A DNA stretch of 64,000 nucleotides, taken from Bradyrhizobium jicamae. Its GTDB lineage: Bacteria > Pseudomonadota > Alphaproteobacteria > Rhizobiales > Xanthobacteraceae. The notes under the pieces were generated by a model, which worked only from the letters and a program-made list of their open reading frames with translations, did no database searches and was not told the origin of the DNA. The number at the start of each line of letters is the position of its first letter. The stretch's first letter is position 1. Positions 25,754-33,184 of this stretch are shown here, one piece after another. Made by a program: the position numbers and the translations under genes. The stretch spans positions 1 to 64,000 of the forward strand of contig NZ_JAFCKQ010000032.1 of assembly GCF_018130215.1 (NCBI RefSeq), in the 5' to 3' direction.

Positions 25754-26881
25754 CTAGGCCTCCGCCATCTCGTCGTGCCCGGGATAATCCGTATACCCCT
25801 TCTCCTCCCCGCCGTAGAAGGTGGCGCGGTTGTACGGCGTCAGCGGATAGCCGCGCTGCAGGCGGCGCGGCAGGTCCGGGTTGGAGATGAAGTAGCGGCC
25901 GAAGGCGATCGCATCGGCATGGCCCTCGGCGATCGCGCTCTGCGCGCTCTCGCCGACGAAGTTGCCCGCCGATATCAGGACGCCGCTCCACATCGAGCGG
26001 TACAGCACCATCGCAGACGGTACGTTCTTCCAATCGACGTCTGCGCGCCCGGTACCGGAGGCGCGCGGCTCGATGAAGTGCAGATAGGCGAGCCCGAGCC
26101 TGTCCAGCGACTTGATGGCGTGGCTGTAGAGCGGCATCGGATCGGCCTCTCCGCTGCCATTGGCGATGCCGTAGGGCGACAGTCGCACGCCGACGCGGTT
26201 GGCGCCCCAGACGTCGATCGCGGCCTGCGTCACCTCCATCAGGAAGCGCACCCGGTTCTCGATCGACCCGCCATATTGATCGGCGCGCACATTGCTGCAC
26301 GATTGCAGGAATTGCTCGACCAGATAGCCATTGGCGCCGTGGATCTCGACGCCGTCGAAGCCGGCGGCCAGCGCGTTCTTCGCCGCCTGGCGGTAGGCCT
26401 CGACCATCAGCGGGACTTCGCCGGTCTCGAGCGCGCGTGGCGTCTCGTACTCAACCACCTTGCCGTCCGCCGTCATCGCCCTGAACTCGGGCGCGATCGC
26501 CACTGCCGACGGCGCCACCGGCAGTGCGCCGCTGGGCTGGAACGAGGAATGCGAGACGCGGCCGACGTGCCAGATCTGCAGGAAGATGAAGCCGCCCTTG
26601 GCGTGTACGGCATCGACCACCTCGCGCCAGCCCGCGATCTGGGTCTCGGTGTAGATGCCGGGAACGCCGGGATTGCCGAAGCCGGTCGCGACCACGGGCG
26701 AGGCTTCGGCAATGATCAGGCCGCCCGGCGTGGCACGCTGTGCGTAGTATTCGGCGTTCAGCGGCCTCGGCGCGAGGCTCGGCCGCGACGCCCGCATCCG
26801 CGTCAGCGGCGCCATCACGACGCGGTGCTTGAGCTCATATGGACCGATCTTCAGCGGATCGAACAGCGACGGAGGATTCAT
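25754..26881 (-). CDS. Old Yellow Enzyme family alkene reductase (NemA-like)
   Basis: A 375-residue FMN-dependent, NAD(P)H-consuming ene-reductase acting on electrophilic alkenes, nitroesters or maleimides. Signatures are FDPLKIGPYELKHRVVMAPL, LQIWHVGRVSH, HGANGYLVEQFLQ (conserved H/N in HGANGY), NVRADQYGGSIENR and the phosphate-binding AIAFGRYFISNP. It is divergent from the ModE-like HTH gene. A dedicated regulator is not evident. Confidence 0.93.
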   Translation of the reverse strand: MNPPSLFDPLKIGPYELKHRVVMAPLTRMRASRPSLAPRPLNAEYYAQRATPGGLIIAEASPVVATGFGNPGVPGIYTETQIAGWREVVDAVHAKGGFIFLQIWHVGRVSHSSFQPSGALPVAPSAVAIAPEFRAMTADGKVVEYETPRALETGEVPLMVEAYRQAAKNALAAGFDGVEIHGANGYLVEQFLQSCSNVRADQYGGSIENRVRFLMEVTQAAIDVWGANRVGVRLSPYGIANGSGEADPMPLYSHAIKSLDRLGLAYLHFIEPRASGTGRADVDWKNVPSAMVLYRSMWSGVLISAGNFVGESAQSAIAEGHADAIAFGRYFISNPDLPRRLQRGYPLTPYNRATFYGGEEKGYTDYPGHDEMAEA

Positions 26882-26909
26882 GCCTGCCCCGGATTTTTCT
26901 TGGTGATTT

Positions 26910-26925
26910 CCCGTTATCCAACGGG
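26910..26925. promoter_or_regulatory. Inverted repeat CCCGTT-N4-AACGGG
   Basis: A perfect 6-bp inverted repeat in the divergent OYE/ModE-like promoter region, suitable as a dimeric regulator site. Confidence 0.4.
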
Positions 26926-26957
26926 TTCATCTTGTTCGCAAAACCTTGTAGTGGCAA

Positions 26958-26970
26958 TCTGTTGAACAGA
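26958..26970. promoter_or_regulatory. Palindrome TCTGTT-G-AACAGA
   Basis: A perfect 13-bp palindrome 14 bp before the ModE-like start codon, placed where binding would block that gene. Autoregulation is an inference. Confidence 0.45.
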
Positions 26971-26984
26971 CTAGCAGGCTTGCC

Positions 26985-27368
26985 ATGTCGAAATCGGGCA
27001 CCACATTGCTCCCCTCCCTGAGCGTCCGCATCGACCTCGATGCCGAGGACCGGATCGGGCCGGGCAAGATCCAGCTCCTCGAGCAGATCAAGGAATGCGG
27101 CTCGATCTCGGCCGCCGGCCGCGCCATGGACATGAGCTACAAGCGCGCCTGGGACCTCGTCGACGAGATCAACCGCATCTGCCGGCAAGCCGCCGTGGAG
27201 CGCCAGACCGGCGGCAAGAACGGCGGCGGTGCGGTGCTGACCCCGTTCGGCCTCTCGCTGGTGGCGCGCTACCGGAAGATCGAGCGCGATGCGGCGAGCG
27301 CCGTACGCAAGGATCTCGAGGCGCTGCGCAGCGACATCGGCAAGCCGAAGAGGGCTGCGGGGCGGTAA
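26985..27368 (+). CDS. ModE-type winged-HTH transcriptional regulator, DNA-binding domain only
   Basis: A 127-residue protein consisting essentially of the LysR-like HTH found at the N-terminus of ModE: RIGPGKIQLLEQIKECGSIS, then AAGRAMDMSYKRAWDLVDEIN, and the wing GGGAVLTPFG. The C-terminal molybdate-binding (TOBE/MOP) domains are absent, so it cannot sense molybdate as full-length ModE does. Single-domain ModE-like proteins are common in proteobacteria. The window also encodes a molybdenum storage protein and a DUF2478 protein, so a link to molybdenum is possible but unproven. Confidence 0.85.
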   Translation: MSKSGTTLLPSLSVRIDLDAEDRIGPGKIQLLEQIKECGSISAAGRAMDMSYKRAWDLVDEINRICRQAAVERQTGGKNGGGAVLTPFGLSLVARYRKIERDAASAVRKDLEALRSDIGKPKRAAGR

Positions 27369-27430
27369 GACGAGAAGCGGCTCGGGCCGTCGTTTCCGAT
27401 CTCCTTGCCGCGAGCATCCCTGCGATTCTC

Positions 27431-27562
27431 CCTCGCCCCGCTCTTGCGGGGAGAGGGTAGGGGTGAGGGGCTCTCTCCGCCAGGCAACGCAAAAGGTGAG
27501 CCCTGTACCCCCCTCACCCGGATTGCTGCGCAATCCGACCTCTCCCCCCAAGCGGGGCGAGG
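27431..27562. repeat. About 135-bp GC-rich intergenic repeat, copy 2 (inverted)
   Basis: Shares CCTCGCCCCGCT, GGGGAGAGGG, GGGTGAGGGGCTC and facing CCCCTCACCCGGAT blocks with 15705-15840, in the opposite order. It fills most of the gap before the SDR gene. Confidence 0.7.
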
Positions 27563-27625
27563 TGAAGAGAAGCACCCTGTGCTAGCCTGGATGTTGTCAG
27601 CCACATCTGTGTCCGGAGAGTTCCG

Positions 27626-28477
27626 ATGCCCCATCCTGCGATGTCATCAAATCATGCTGCCGTGATCACCGGCGGCGCGTCCGGGATCGGGCTTGCCGCC
27701 GCGATCCGCCTTGCCAGGGCCGGCATGAAAGTGTGCATCGCCGATCTCGGCGATGACAGGCTGAAGGACGCCGCGACAAAACTGTCATCCGCGGCACCCG
27801 GTGGCGCCGATGACATCATGGCCGAGGCTGTCGATGTCAGCCGAGCGGATGAGGTCGCGCGCCTCGAGGCCGCGGTCGCAAAACGGTTCGGCGGCACCGA
27901 CATCCTGATGAACAATGCGGGGATCCAGCCCGGCAGCGCGATGTTCGGGCCACAAGACAACTGGCAGCGCATCCTCGCCGTCAATCTGTGGGGCGTGATC
28001 AACGGCACGCAGGCCTTCGTGCCCAACATGATCAGGCGCGGCCGGCCGGGGCTGGTCATCAACACCGGCTCCAAGCAGGGCATCACCACGCCGCCGGGCG
28101 ATCCGGCCTACAACGTCTCCAAGGCCGGCGTGAAGGCGTTCACCGAGGCGCTGCAGCACGAGCTGCGCAACACCGCGGGCTGCAAGATCGCGGCGCATCT
28201 GTTGATCCCCGGCTTCGTGTTCACCGGCCTCACCGCGCGCGGCCGCACCGAGAAGCCGGCCGGCGCCTGGACCGCGGAGCAGACCGTCGACTTCATGATC
28301 GAACGCCTCGATGCCGGCGATTTCTACATCCTGTGCCCCGACAACGATGTGCCGCGCGCGCTCGACGAGCGCCGCATCCTGTGGGCCGCCGGCGACATCG
28401 TCGAGAACCGCCCGCCGCTGTCGCGCTGGCATAAGGATTTCGGCGATGCGTTTGCCGCGTTCGTGAAGGGGAAGTGA
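27626..28477 (+). CDS. SDR family NAD(P)-dependent oxidoreductase
   Basis: A 283-residue classical short-chain dehydrogenase. The cofactor motif is TGGASGIG, NNAGIQPG stabilises the sheet, the catalytic Ser is in NTGSKQG and the YxxxK motif is YNVSK. D in IADLGDD after beta-2 suggests NAD(H) preference. The C-terminal part departs from common reductases, and the substrate is unknown. GGAGA precedes ATG 27626. It stands alone between repeats. Confidence 0.9.
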   Translation: MPHPAMSSNHAAVITGGASGIGLAAAIRLARAGMKVCIADLGDDRLKDAATKLSSAAPGGADDIMAEAVDVSRADEVARLEAAVAKRFGGTDILMNNAGIQPGSAMFGPQDNWQRILAVNLWGVINGTQAFVPNMIRRGRPGLVINTGSKQGITTPPGDPAYNVSKAGVKAFTEALQHELRNTAGCKIAAHLLIPGFVFTGLTARGRTEKPAGAWTAEQTVDFMIERLDAGDFYILCPDNDVPRALDERRILWAAGDIVENRPPLSRWHKDFGDAFAAFVKGK

Positions 28478-28490
28478 AATCTCGATGCCC

Positions 28491-28619
28491 TCGTCATTCC
28501 GGGGCAGCCCGAAGGGCTGAGCCCGGAATCAATTGCGCCAGGAAGCCTGCGGCCCGATGGATCCCGGGCTCGCGCTGCGCGCGCCCTCAGGTGCGCAATT
28601 GCGCACCGGGGAATGACGA
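28491..28619. repeat. Inverted-end intergenic repeat (TCGTCATTCCGGGG ... CCGGGGAATGACGA)
   Basis: A 129-bp element with perfectly complementary 14-bp ends and internal stems, including GGTGCGCAATTGCGCACC. It is related to 13310-13391 and lies immediately 3' of the SDR gene. Confidence 0.7.
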
Positions 28620-28715
28620 TGGATGAATTTGCCCTGGATATCACCGCGTCCGGATTAGTACGGCGCTTACGGACGGGAGCTGCATCAACTGCGCCAATAC
28701 ATGGAAGGGCGAACC

Positions 28716-29007
28716 ATGCCCAGGCTGATCAAACGCTATGCTCGGAGCCGCCTTTATGACACGCAAGCTGCCCGGTACGTGACACTGGCCGATCTTCAAG
28801 AATGGCAAACACGTCGCGTTCTCTGTGATCGACGTTGAAACGGGCCAAGATGTAACCCGCGTTCTTCTTGCTTGGACCGCATCAGTTGGCCATCTCTTCC
28901 TTTCGATATCGCATGTTGGCCCATCGCGACATATTGCGATGCCGCGCGAGCTTGGCCGCTATAGAAGCAAAGCGGACATAGTCACCGATGACGCAGCCGG
29001 TTTATAG
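28716..29007 (+). pseudogene. Frameshifted remnant of a PhaR-like polyhydroxyalkanoate regulator
   Basis: From ATG 28716 (GGAAGGG six bases upstream) the frame reads a 40-residue peptide containing IKRYARSRLYDTQAARYVTL, matching the N-terminal PHA-accumulation DNA-binding domain (family pattern IKxYANRRLYDT...YVTL). It then stops at 28836-28838. In the +1-shifted frame the match resumes at 28825 with VIDVETGQDVTRVLL, the next conserved block. Beyond about 28870 the sequence diverges from the family. So the domain is split by a frameshift near 28820 and the C-terminal half is lost. A sequencing error cannot be excluded but would not restore the missing half. Confidence 0.7.
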
Positions 29008-29016
29008 GTACAAGGC

Positions 29017-29397
29017 CTAATTCGCGCGCACGCGCACCTGCGCTTCGGGCTGCGCCACCAGCGCTTCACCCAGCTCGCTCTGCTGCGCGCGCGGGATCGA
29101 GAAGCAGACGCTGAAGCCGTCTGATGTCTTGAGCGTCATCACGCCCTGGGTCGGATCGGTCGATTGCTCGATCACCCAGGAATCCAGCGGATAGGCGTAG
29201 CGCAGACTCTGGTCGCCGAAACGGGCCTGGAGTGCCTTGCTGATCAGCCCGGGCAGGGTCATGACCAGCGCGCCGACCTGGTTGACCGACAGGCGGATCG
29301 TCGCGGGCTCGCCCCTGCCATCCACGAACCCCAGCGAGATGGCGCAGCCGTCGGGCGCGACCTCGCACGTGGTGAGCTCCTGGGTCTCGATCTCCAT
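29017..29397 (-). CDS. Hypothetical protein, 126 residues
   Basis: A soluble, acidic-to-neutral protein I do not recognise. It begins MEIETQELTTCEV and contains GCAISLGFVDGRGEPATIRL, then a SVNQVGALVMTLPGLISKAL segment, resembling small rhizobial proteins of unknown function with a beta-rich fold. ATG 29397 is selected because GGGAG stands seven bases upstream; ATG 29415 has none. An AT-rich palindrome lies upstream, in the gap to the divergent aldehyde dehydrogenase gene. Confidence 0.7.
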   Translation of the reverse strand: MEIETQELTTCEVAPDGCAISLGFVDGRGEPATIRLSVNQVGALVMTLPGLISKALQARFGDQSLRYAYPLDSWVIEQSTDPTQGVMTLKTSDGFSVCFSIPRAQQSELGEALVAQPEAQVRVRAN

Positions 29398-29417
29398 ATC
29401 GGCACTCCCGGCCATTT

Positions 29418-29444
29418 TCGTTATATTCGTAACGATATATCGTT
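29418..29444. promoter_or_regulatory. Overlapping palindromes TCGTTA-N6-TAACGA and AACGATATATCGTT
   Basis: 29431-29444 is a perfect 14-bp palindrome, and 29418-29435 is a second inverted repeat sharing its left part. Together they give three alternating TCGTTA/TAACGA half-sites in an unusually AT-rich patch between divergent genes. This is likely an operator for an unlinked regulator. Confidence 0.5.
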
Positions 29445-29585
29445 CCTTTGTCCGCCGTCCAGCCGTTATTGCAGGCCCGCGGGCGAGGTCCTCCGCAAGC
29501 CCGTGGCGGGGCCTTGTCATGCGTGATATACGACTGAATATAGCGAAGCCCGTGGAAGGGCCCGCGACCAGGGAGAGCAAAGCCA

Positions 29586-30995
29586 ATGAGTGATTACAGT
29601 CTTCTCATCGACGGCAAGATGGTACCCGGCGACATGACCATGCCGGTCCTCAATCCGGCGACCGAAGAGGTGGTGGCGCAGTGCCCACGCGCCTCCAGGG
29701 AGCAGCTCGACAGGGCTGTCGCCGCAGCGAAGGCCGCCTATCCGGCATGGGCCGCAACCCCGATGGAAGAGCGCCGCAAGCTCGTGACCAGGATGGCCGA
29801 GGCGATCGAAGCAAATGCAAGCGAGCTCGCCCACATCCTGACCAGCGAACAGGGCAAGCCGCTCGCCGACGCCACCGGCGAAGTGCTGGGCATGGCGGGC
29901 TTCTTCCGCTACCTCGGCTCGCTGGAGCTGCCGATGCGCGTGATCGAGAATTCCGGCGATCGCAAGGTCGAGGCCTATCGCCGCCCGCTCGGCGTGGTCG
30001 GCGCCATCATTCCCTGGAACTATCCGCTGCTGATCCTGGCATTCAAGCTGCCGTCGGCGCTGCTCGCCGGCAACACGCTGGTGGTGAAGCCGGCCCCGAC
30101 CACGCCGCTGGCGTCGCTGCGCTTTGCCGAGTTGGTCAAGGACATCCTGCCGAAGGGCGTGCTCAACTTCATCACTGATGCCAACGACCTCGGCGATCAC
30201 ATGACCAAGCATCCTGACATCCGCAAGATCTCGTTCACGGGTTCGACCGCGACCGGCCAGAAGGTGATGGCGAGCGCCTCGCAGACGCTGAAGCGGATCA
30301 CGCTGGAGCTCGGCGGCAACGATGCCGGCATCGTGCTCGACGACGTCGATCCGAAGAAGGTCGCCCCCGGCATCTTCGAGGGCGCGTTCCAGAACTCCGG
30401 CCAGGTCTGCCTCGCCATCAAGCGGCTCTATGTGCACGAATCCGTCTATGACGAGATCTGCAACGAGCTGGTCGCGATCGCCAAGAACACGGTGGTCGAC
30501 GATGGCTCCAAGCAGGGGACGAAGCTCGGGCCGCTGCAGAACAAGATGCAGTACGAGAAGGTGAAGGCGTTCCTCGAGGACGCGCGCAAGAACGGCAACG
30601 TGATCGCGGGCGGCTCGGCAATGGATCGTCCCGGCTATTTCATCGAGCCGACCATCGTGCGCGACATCAAGGAAGGCTCCAGGCTGGTCGACGAGGAGCA
30701 GTTCGGTCCGGTGCTGCCTGTCATCAAGTACTCCGACAAGGATGACGTGATCCGCCGGGCGAACGCGACGACCTATGGTCTCGGCGCATCGGTGTGGTCA
30801 TCCGACATCAACCGCGCGCACGAAGTGGCGACCAGGATCGAGGCCGGCACGGTGTGGATCAACAAGCATCTCGACATGGCCCCGAACATCCCGTTCGGCG
30901 GCGCCAAGCAGTCGGGCATCGGCACCGAATTCGCCGAGGAAGGCCTCGCCGAGTTCACCCAGCTCCAGATCATCAACGGCCCGCCGGCCGCCTGA
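29586..30995 (+). CDS. Aldehyde dehydrogenase family protein
   Basis: A 469-residue NAD(P)-dependent aldehyde dehydrogenase. Seen motifs are PWNYPLLILAFKLPSALLAG, VVKPAPTTPL, FTGSTATGQKV, the general base Glu in ITLELGGNDA, the nucleophile Cys in NSGQVCLAIKRL, and FGPVLPVIKYSD. It oxidises an aldehyde to the acid in the cytoplasm; the substrate cannot be set from sequence. It starts at ATG 29586, with GGGAGAG somewhat far upstream (about 11 bases). Confidence 0.93.
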   Translation: MSDYSLLIDGKMVPGDMTMPVLNPATEEVVAQCPRASREQLDRAVAAAKAAYPAWAATPMEERRKLVTRMAEAIEANASELAHILTSEQGKPLADATGEVLGMAGFFRYLGSLELPMRVIENSGDRKVEAYRRPLGVVGAIIPWNYPLLILAFKLPSALLAGNTLVVKPAPTTPLASLRFAELVKDILPKGVLNFITDANDLGDHMTKHPDIRKISFTGSTATGQKVMASASQTLKRITLELGGNDAGIVLDDVDPKKVAPGIFEGAFQNSGQVCLAIKRLYVHESVYDEICNELVAIAKNTVVDDGSKQGTKLGPLQNKMQYEKVKAFLEDARKNGNVIAGGSAMDRPGYFIEPTIVRDIKEGSRLVDEEQFGPVLPVIKYSDKDDVIRRANATTYGLGASVWSSDINRAHEVATRIEAGTVWINKHLDMAPNIPFGGAKQSGIGTEFAEEGLAEFTQLQIINGPPAA

Positions 30996-31065
30996 TCCCG
31001 ACAAATCACGGCCGCGGCGCAGAGGTGCCGCGGCCGATCTCTCCCCGCAGCAAGTGAGACGCTTC

Positions 31066-31626
31066 ATGTTCGATGCTCAATCCGATCTCGCCGCCCTCGT
31101 CTATGACGACCAGGACGACCCGGATGCTGTGCTGCATGAATTCGCGGGCGAATTGAATGCGCAGGGGTATCGCGCGGTCGGCATGGTCCAGGCCGGCCAG
31201 TGCGCCGATTCCAGCCTGTCGGCCGTGCTGATCCATAGCGGCGAGACACTGTTGCTGGCGCAGCCGCCGAGCCCGGGTGCCACCGGCTGCAAGCTCGACC
31301 TCGCGCGGCTCCAGGACGCAGGCGCCCGGGTCGCCGGGGCGCTCGAGGCTGGCGCCGATATCCTGATCGTCAACCGGTTCGGCAAACGCGAACGCGACGG
31401 CAAGGGCCTTGGCTATCTGATCGAGCGCGCGCTCGGTGCCGACATTCCCGTGGTCATCGCGGTGTCGCGCCACAGTTTTGCCGACTGGATCAAGTTCGCC
31501 GGCGGCATGAGCGTGAAGCTCGCCTGCGAACGATCGGCGCTGCAGGGATGGTGGCGCAGCGTCTCGCTGCGTACCACGACCCGGGTCGCCTCGGATCACG
31601 TCACCGTGTGCGAGGCTTTCAAGTAG
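31066..31626 (+). CDS. DUF2478 domain protein
   Basis: A 186-residue protein matching DUF2478 (AALVYDDQDDPDAVLHEFA, then GYRAVGMVQAG, DILIVNRFGKRE, GKGLGYLIERAL, IPVVIAVS). The family is often found beside molybdate transport or molybdenum-enzyme genes and has a nucleotide-hydrolase-like layout, but no Walker A is evident here. It lies 70 bases after the aldehyde dehydrogenase and is possibly co-transcribed. The function is not established. Confidence 0.8.
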   Translation: MFDAQSDLAALVYDDQDDPDAVLHEFAGELNAQGYRAVGMVQAGQCADSSLSAVLIHSGETLLLAQPPSPGATGCKLDLARLQDAGARVAGALEAGADILIVNRFGKRERDGKGLGYLIERALGADIPVVIAVSRHSFADWIKFAGGMSVKLACERSALQGWWRSVSLRTTTRVASDHVTVCEAFK

Positions 31627-31638
31627 GCATCCGAACCC

Positions 31639-31845
31639 TCAGAGCGTTTCCTGCTTGTGGCCGCATTGCTTGCAGGCGAATTTGACGCGGGCCTGGCCCT
31701 TTTCCGCCTGCACCCGGTTCGGCGCGCCGCATTTGCCGCAGACGGCCTCGATCCGGGTCATGCCCTGCTTGATGGTGAGGTTCCGCTTTTCCATCGTCTC
31801 GCGGATCAGGCGCTCGGCCTCCTCGCGCATCGACTGCTTTGACAT
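31639..31845 (-). CDS. Small double-CxxC zinc-ribbon protein
   Basis: A 68-residue protein with a helical N-terminus (REEAERLIRETMEKRNLTIKQ) and a zinc ribbon: C36-G-K-C39 and C58-K-Q-C61. It is probably a nucleic-acid- or protein-binding adaptor. ATG 31845 starts MSKQSMREE. It is convergent with the DUF2478 gene, 12 bases apart. A palindromic repeat lies just upstream. Confidence 0.8.
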   Translation of the reverse strand: MSKQSMREEAERLIRETMEKRNLTIKQGMTRIEAVCGKCGAPNRVQAEKGQARVKFACKQCGHKQETL

Positions 31846-31869
31846 GCTGCTTACCGGTCTTTTGTTTGA

Positions 31870-31914
31870 GCATGATCTTTTCGGAAAACCGGTGTCCACT
31901 TTTCCGGATCATGC
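31870..31914. repeat. 45-bp palindromic repeat with GCATGATC / GATCATGC ends
   Basis: Ends GCATGATCTTTTCGGAAAA and TTTTCCGGATCATGC face each other around a CCGGTGTCCAC centre. From general knowledge, this motif is very common between genes of Bradyrhizobium and relatives. Here it covers the upstream region of the zinc-ribbon gene. Confidence 0.75.
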
Positions 31915-31984
31915 GTTAGCTCGCGGGCGCGGTCATAGCACGCCCGTATGAAGCTTCAACAGCGGATATGGCCGTTGTCGAATG

Positions 31985-33184
31985 TCATTTGACCTCGGGG
32001 GTCAGCGCCAGCAGCCGCCGCACCAGCGCCAGCGCGGTCTCGGTGGCGGGATCGGCCGCGGTCACCGGCACCGCCAGCACGATCAGGTCGAGCGGATCGG
32101 GCGCCAGCACGATGACATGGGTGGCGCTGTCGGCCGACATCAGCGAGATCACGCGCTCGGCAGCGGGGTCGGTCGGCGAAAGCCCCCACGGCGCATCGGA
32201 GCGCCGCAGCACACGCCTGGCAGAGAGGAAATCGCGCAGCAGCGGCGGATCGTAGGGACCTAGCTCGCTCTCGCGGTAGCGCCGGGCGCTTTCGAAGATC
32301 GGGTGCCGCGCCAGCTCGGCAATCAGCTGATCTCGTGTCGCTGCCGGCGATGCGGCGATCGAATTGAGCACGCCCGGCTCCTGCGCTTCGAACAGCGCGC
32401 GCAGCGCGTCCGTCATCAGGCCGATGGTGAGCACGCCCGCGATCGCGACCGCGACGAAGCGGACGATCTGCGCCGCATCGGCGTCGGGCGCCATGAAGGC
32501 GGCGGCAAAGCCGAGCAGCCCGGAGCTGATCAACCGCAGCGCCATCATCGCAAGGCCGTGACGGCGGGTTTCGGCGCCGCCGCCCGCGATCAGCATCACG
32601 GTCACGGTAAGCAGCGCGCCGAGTGCGCCGAGGCGCACCGGGATATCCGGGAACAGGGTGCGGAAATCGGTCAGGATGAACGGGATCACCACGAGCGCGC
32701 CGACCGCCAGCCGCCCGATGCTGCGGTTCTCCGAGGCCATCAGCGCCGAGCGGTCGCGCGCCGCGAGCAGAGCAGCGCAGGTGGCAAAGCCCAGGAGCTG
32801 GAACAGCGCCAGCGTGACGGCATAGGGCATCGCGAAGCGTTGCAGCCCGAACGTACCGCCGAGGCCGAGCAAAATGCCGCCGCCGAGGGCTGCCATCTTC
32901 ACGGCGCGCGGCGCATGACGGCGCAAGATCCCCTCGGTGACGACGAGGGCGCCGAGCGGTATCAGCGCGGCTGGAATCACCGAGAGGCGGTCGAGCACGA
33001 AGCTGCCGGTCCACCACGCCACGCCGCGGTCGAGGAACAGGATCGCGATCACCCCGAGCGCGAACAGCAGGCGGCGGCTCAACGGGCTGTTCGGATCGCG
33101 GCGGTAGAACGTCATCATCGCCACCGCAAGACCGATGGCGCCGCAGAGATTGACGATGGAATCGGCGATCGCCCCTGAGGTCAT
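31985..33184 (-). CDS. Polytopic membrane protein of unknown function
   Basis: A 399-residue protein with about eight hydrophobic helices in residues 1-265, then a soluble tail of about 130 residues (ALFEAQEPGVLNSIAASPAA onward) that ends VIVLAPDPLDLIVLAVPVTA. I recognise no domain. Its ATG overlaps the stop of the upstream GNAT gene (ATGA at 33181-33184), so the two are translationally coupled and probably form one unit. Confidence 0.75.
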   Translation of the reverse strand: MTSGAIADSIVNLCGAIGLAVAMMTFYRRDPNSPLSRRLLFALGVIAILFLDRGVAWWTGSFVLDRLSVIPAALIPLGALVVTEGILRRHAPRAVKMAALGGGILLGLGGTFGLQRFAMPYAVTLALFQLLGFATCAALLAARDRSALMASENRSIGRLAVGALVVIPFILTDFRTLFPDIPVRLGALGALLTVTVMLIAGGGAETRRHGLAMMALRLISSGLLGFAAAFMAPDADAAQIVRFVAVAIAGVLTIGLMTDALRALFEAQEPGVLNSIAASPAATRDQLIAELARHPIFESARRYRESELGPYDPPLLRDFLSARRVLRRSDAPWGLSPTDPAAERVISLMSADSATHVIVLAPDPLDLIVLAVPVTAADPATETALALVRRLLALTPEVK

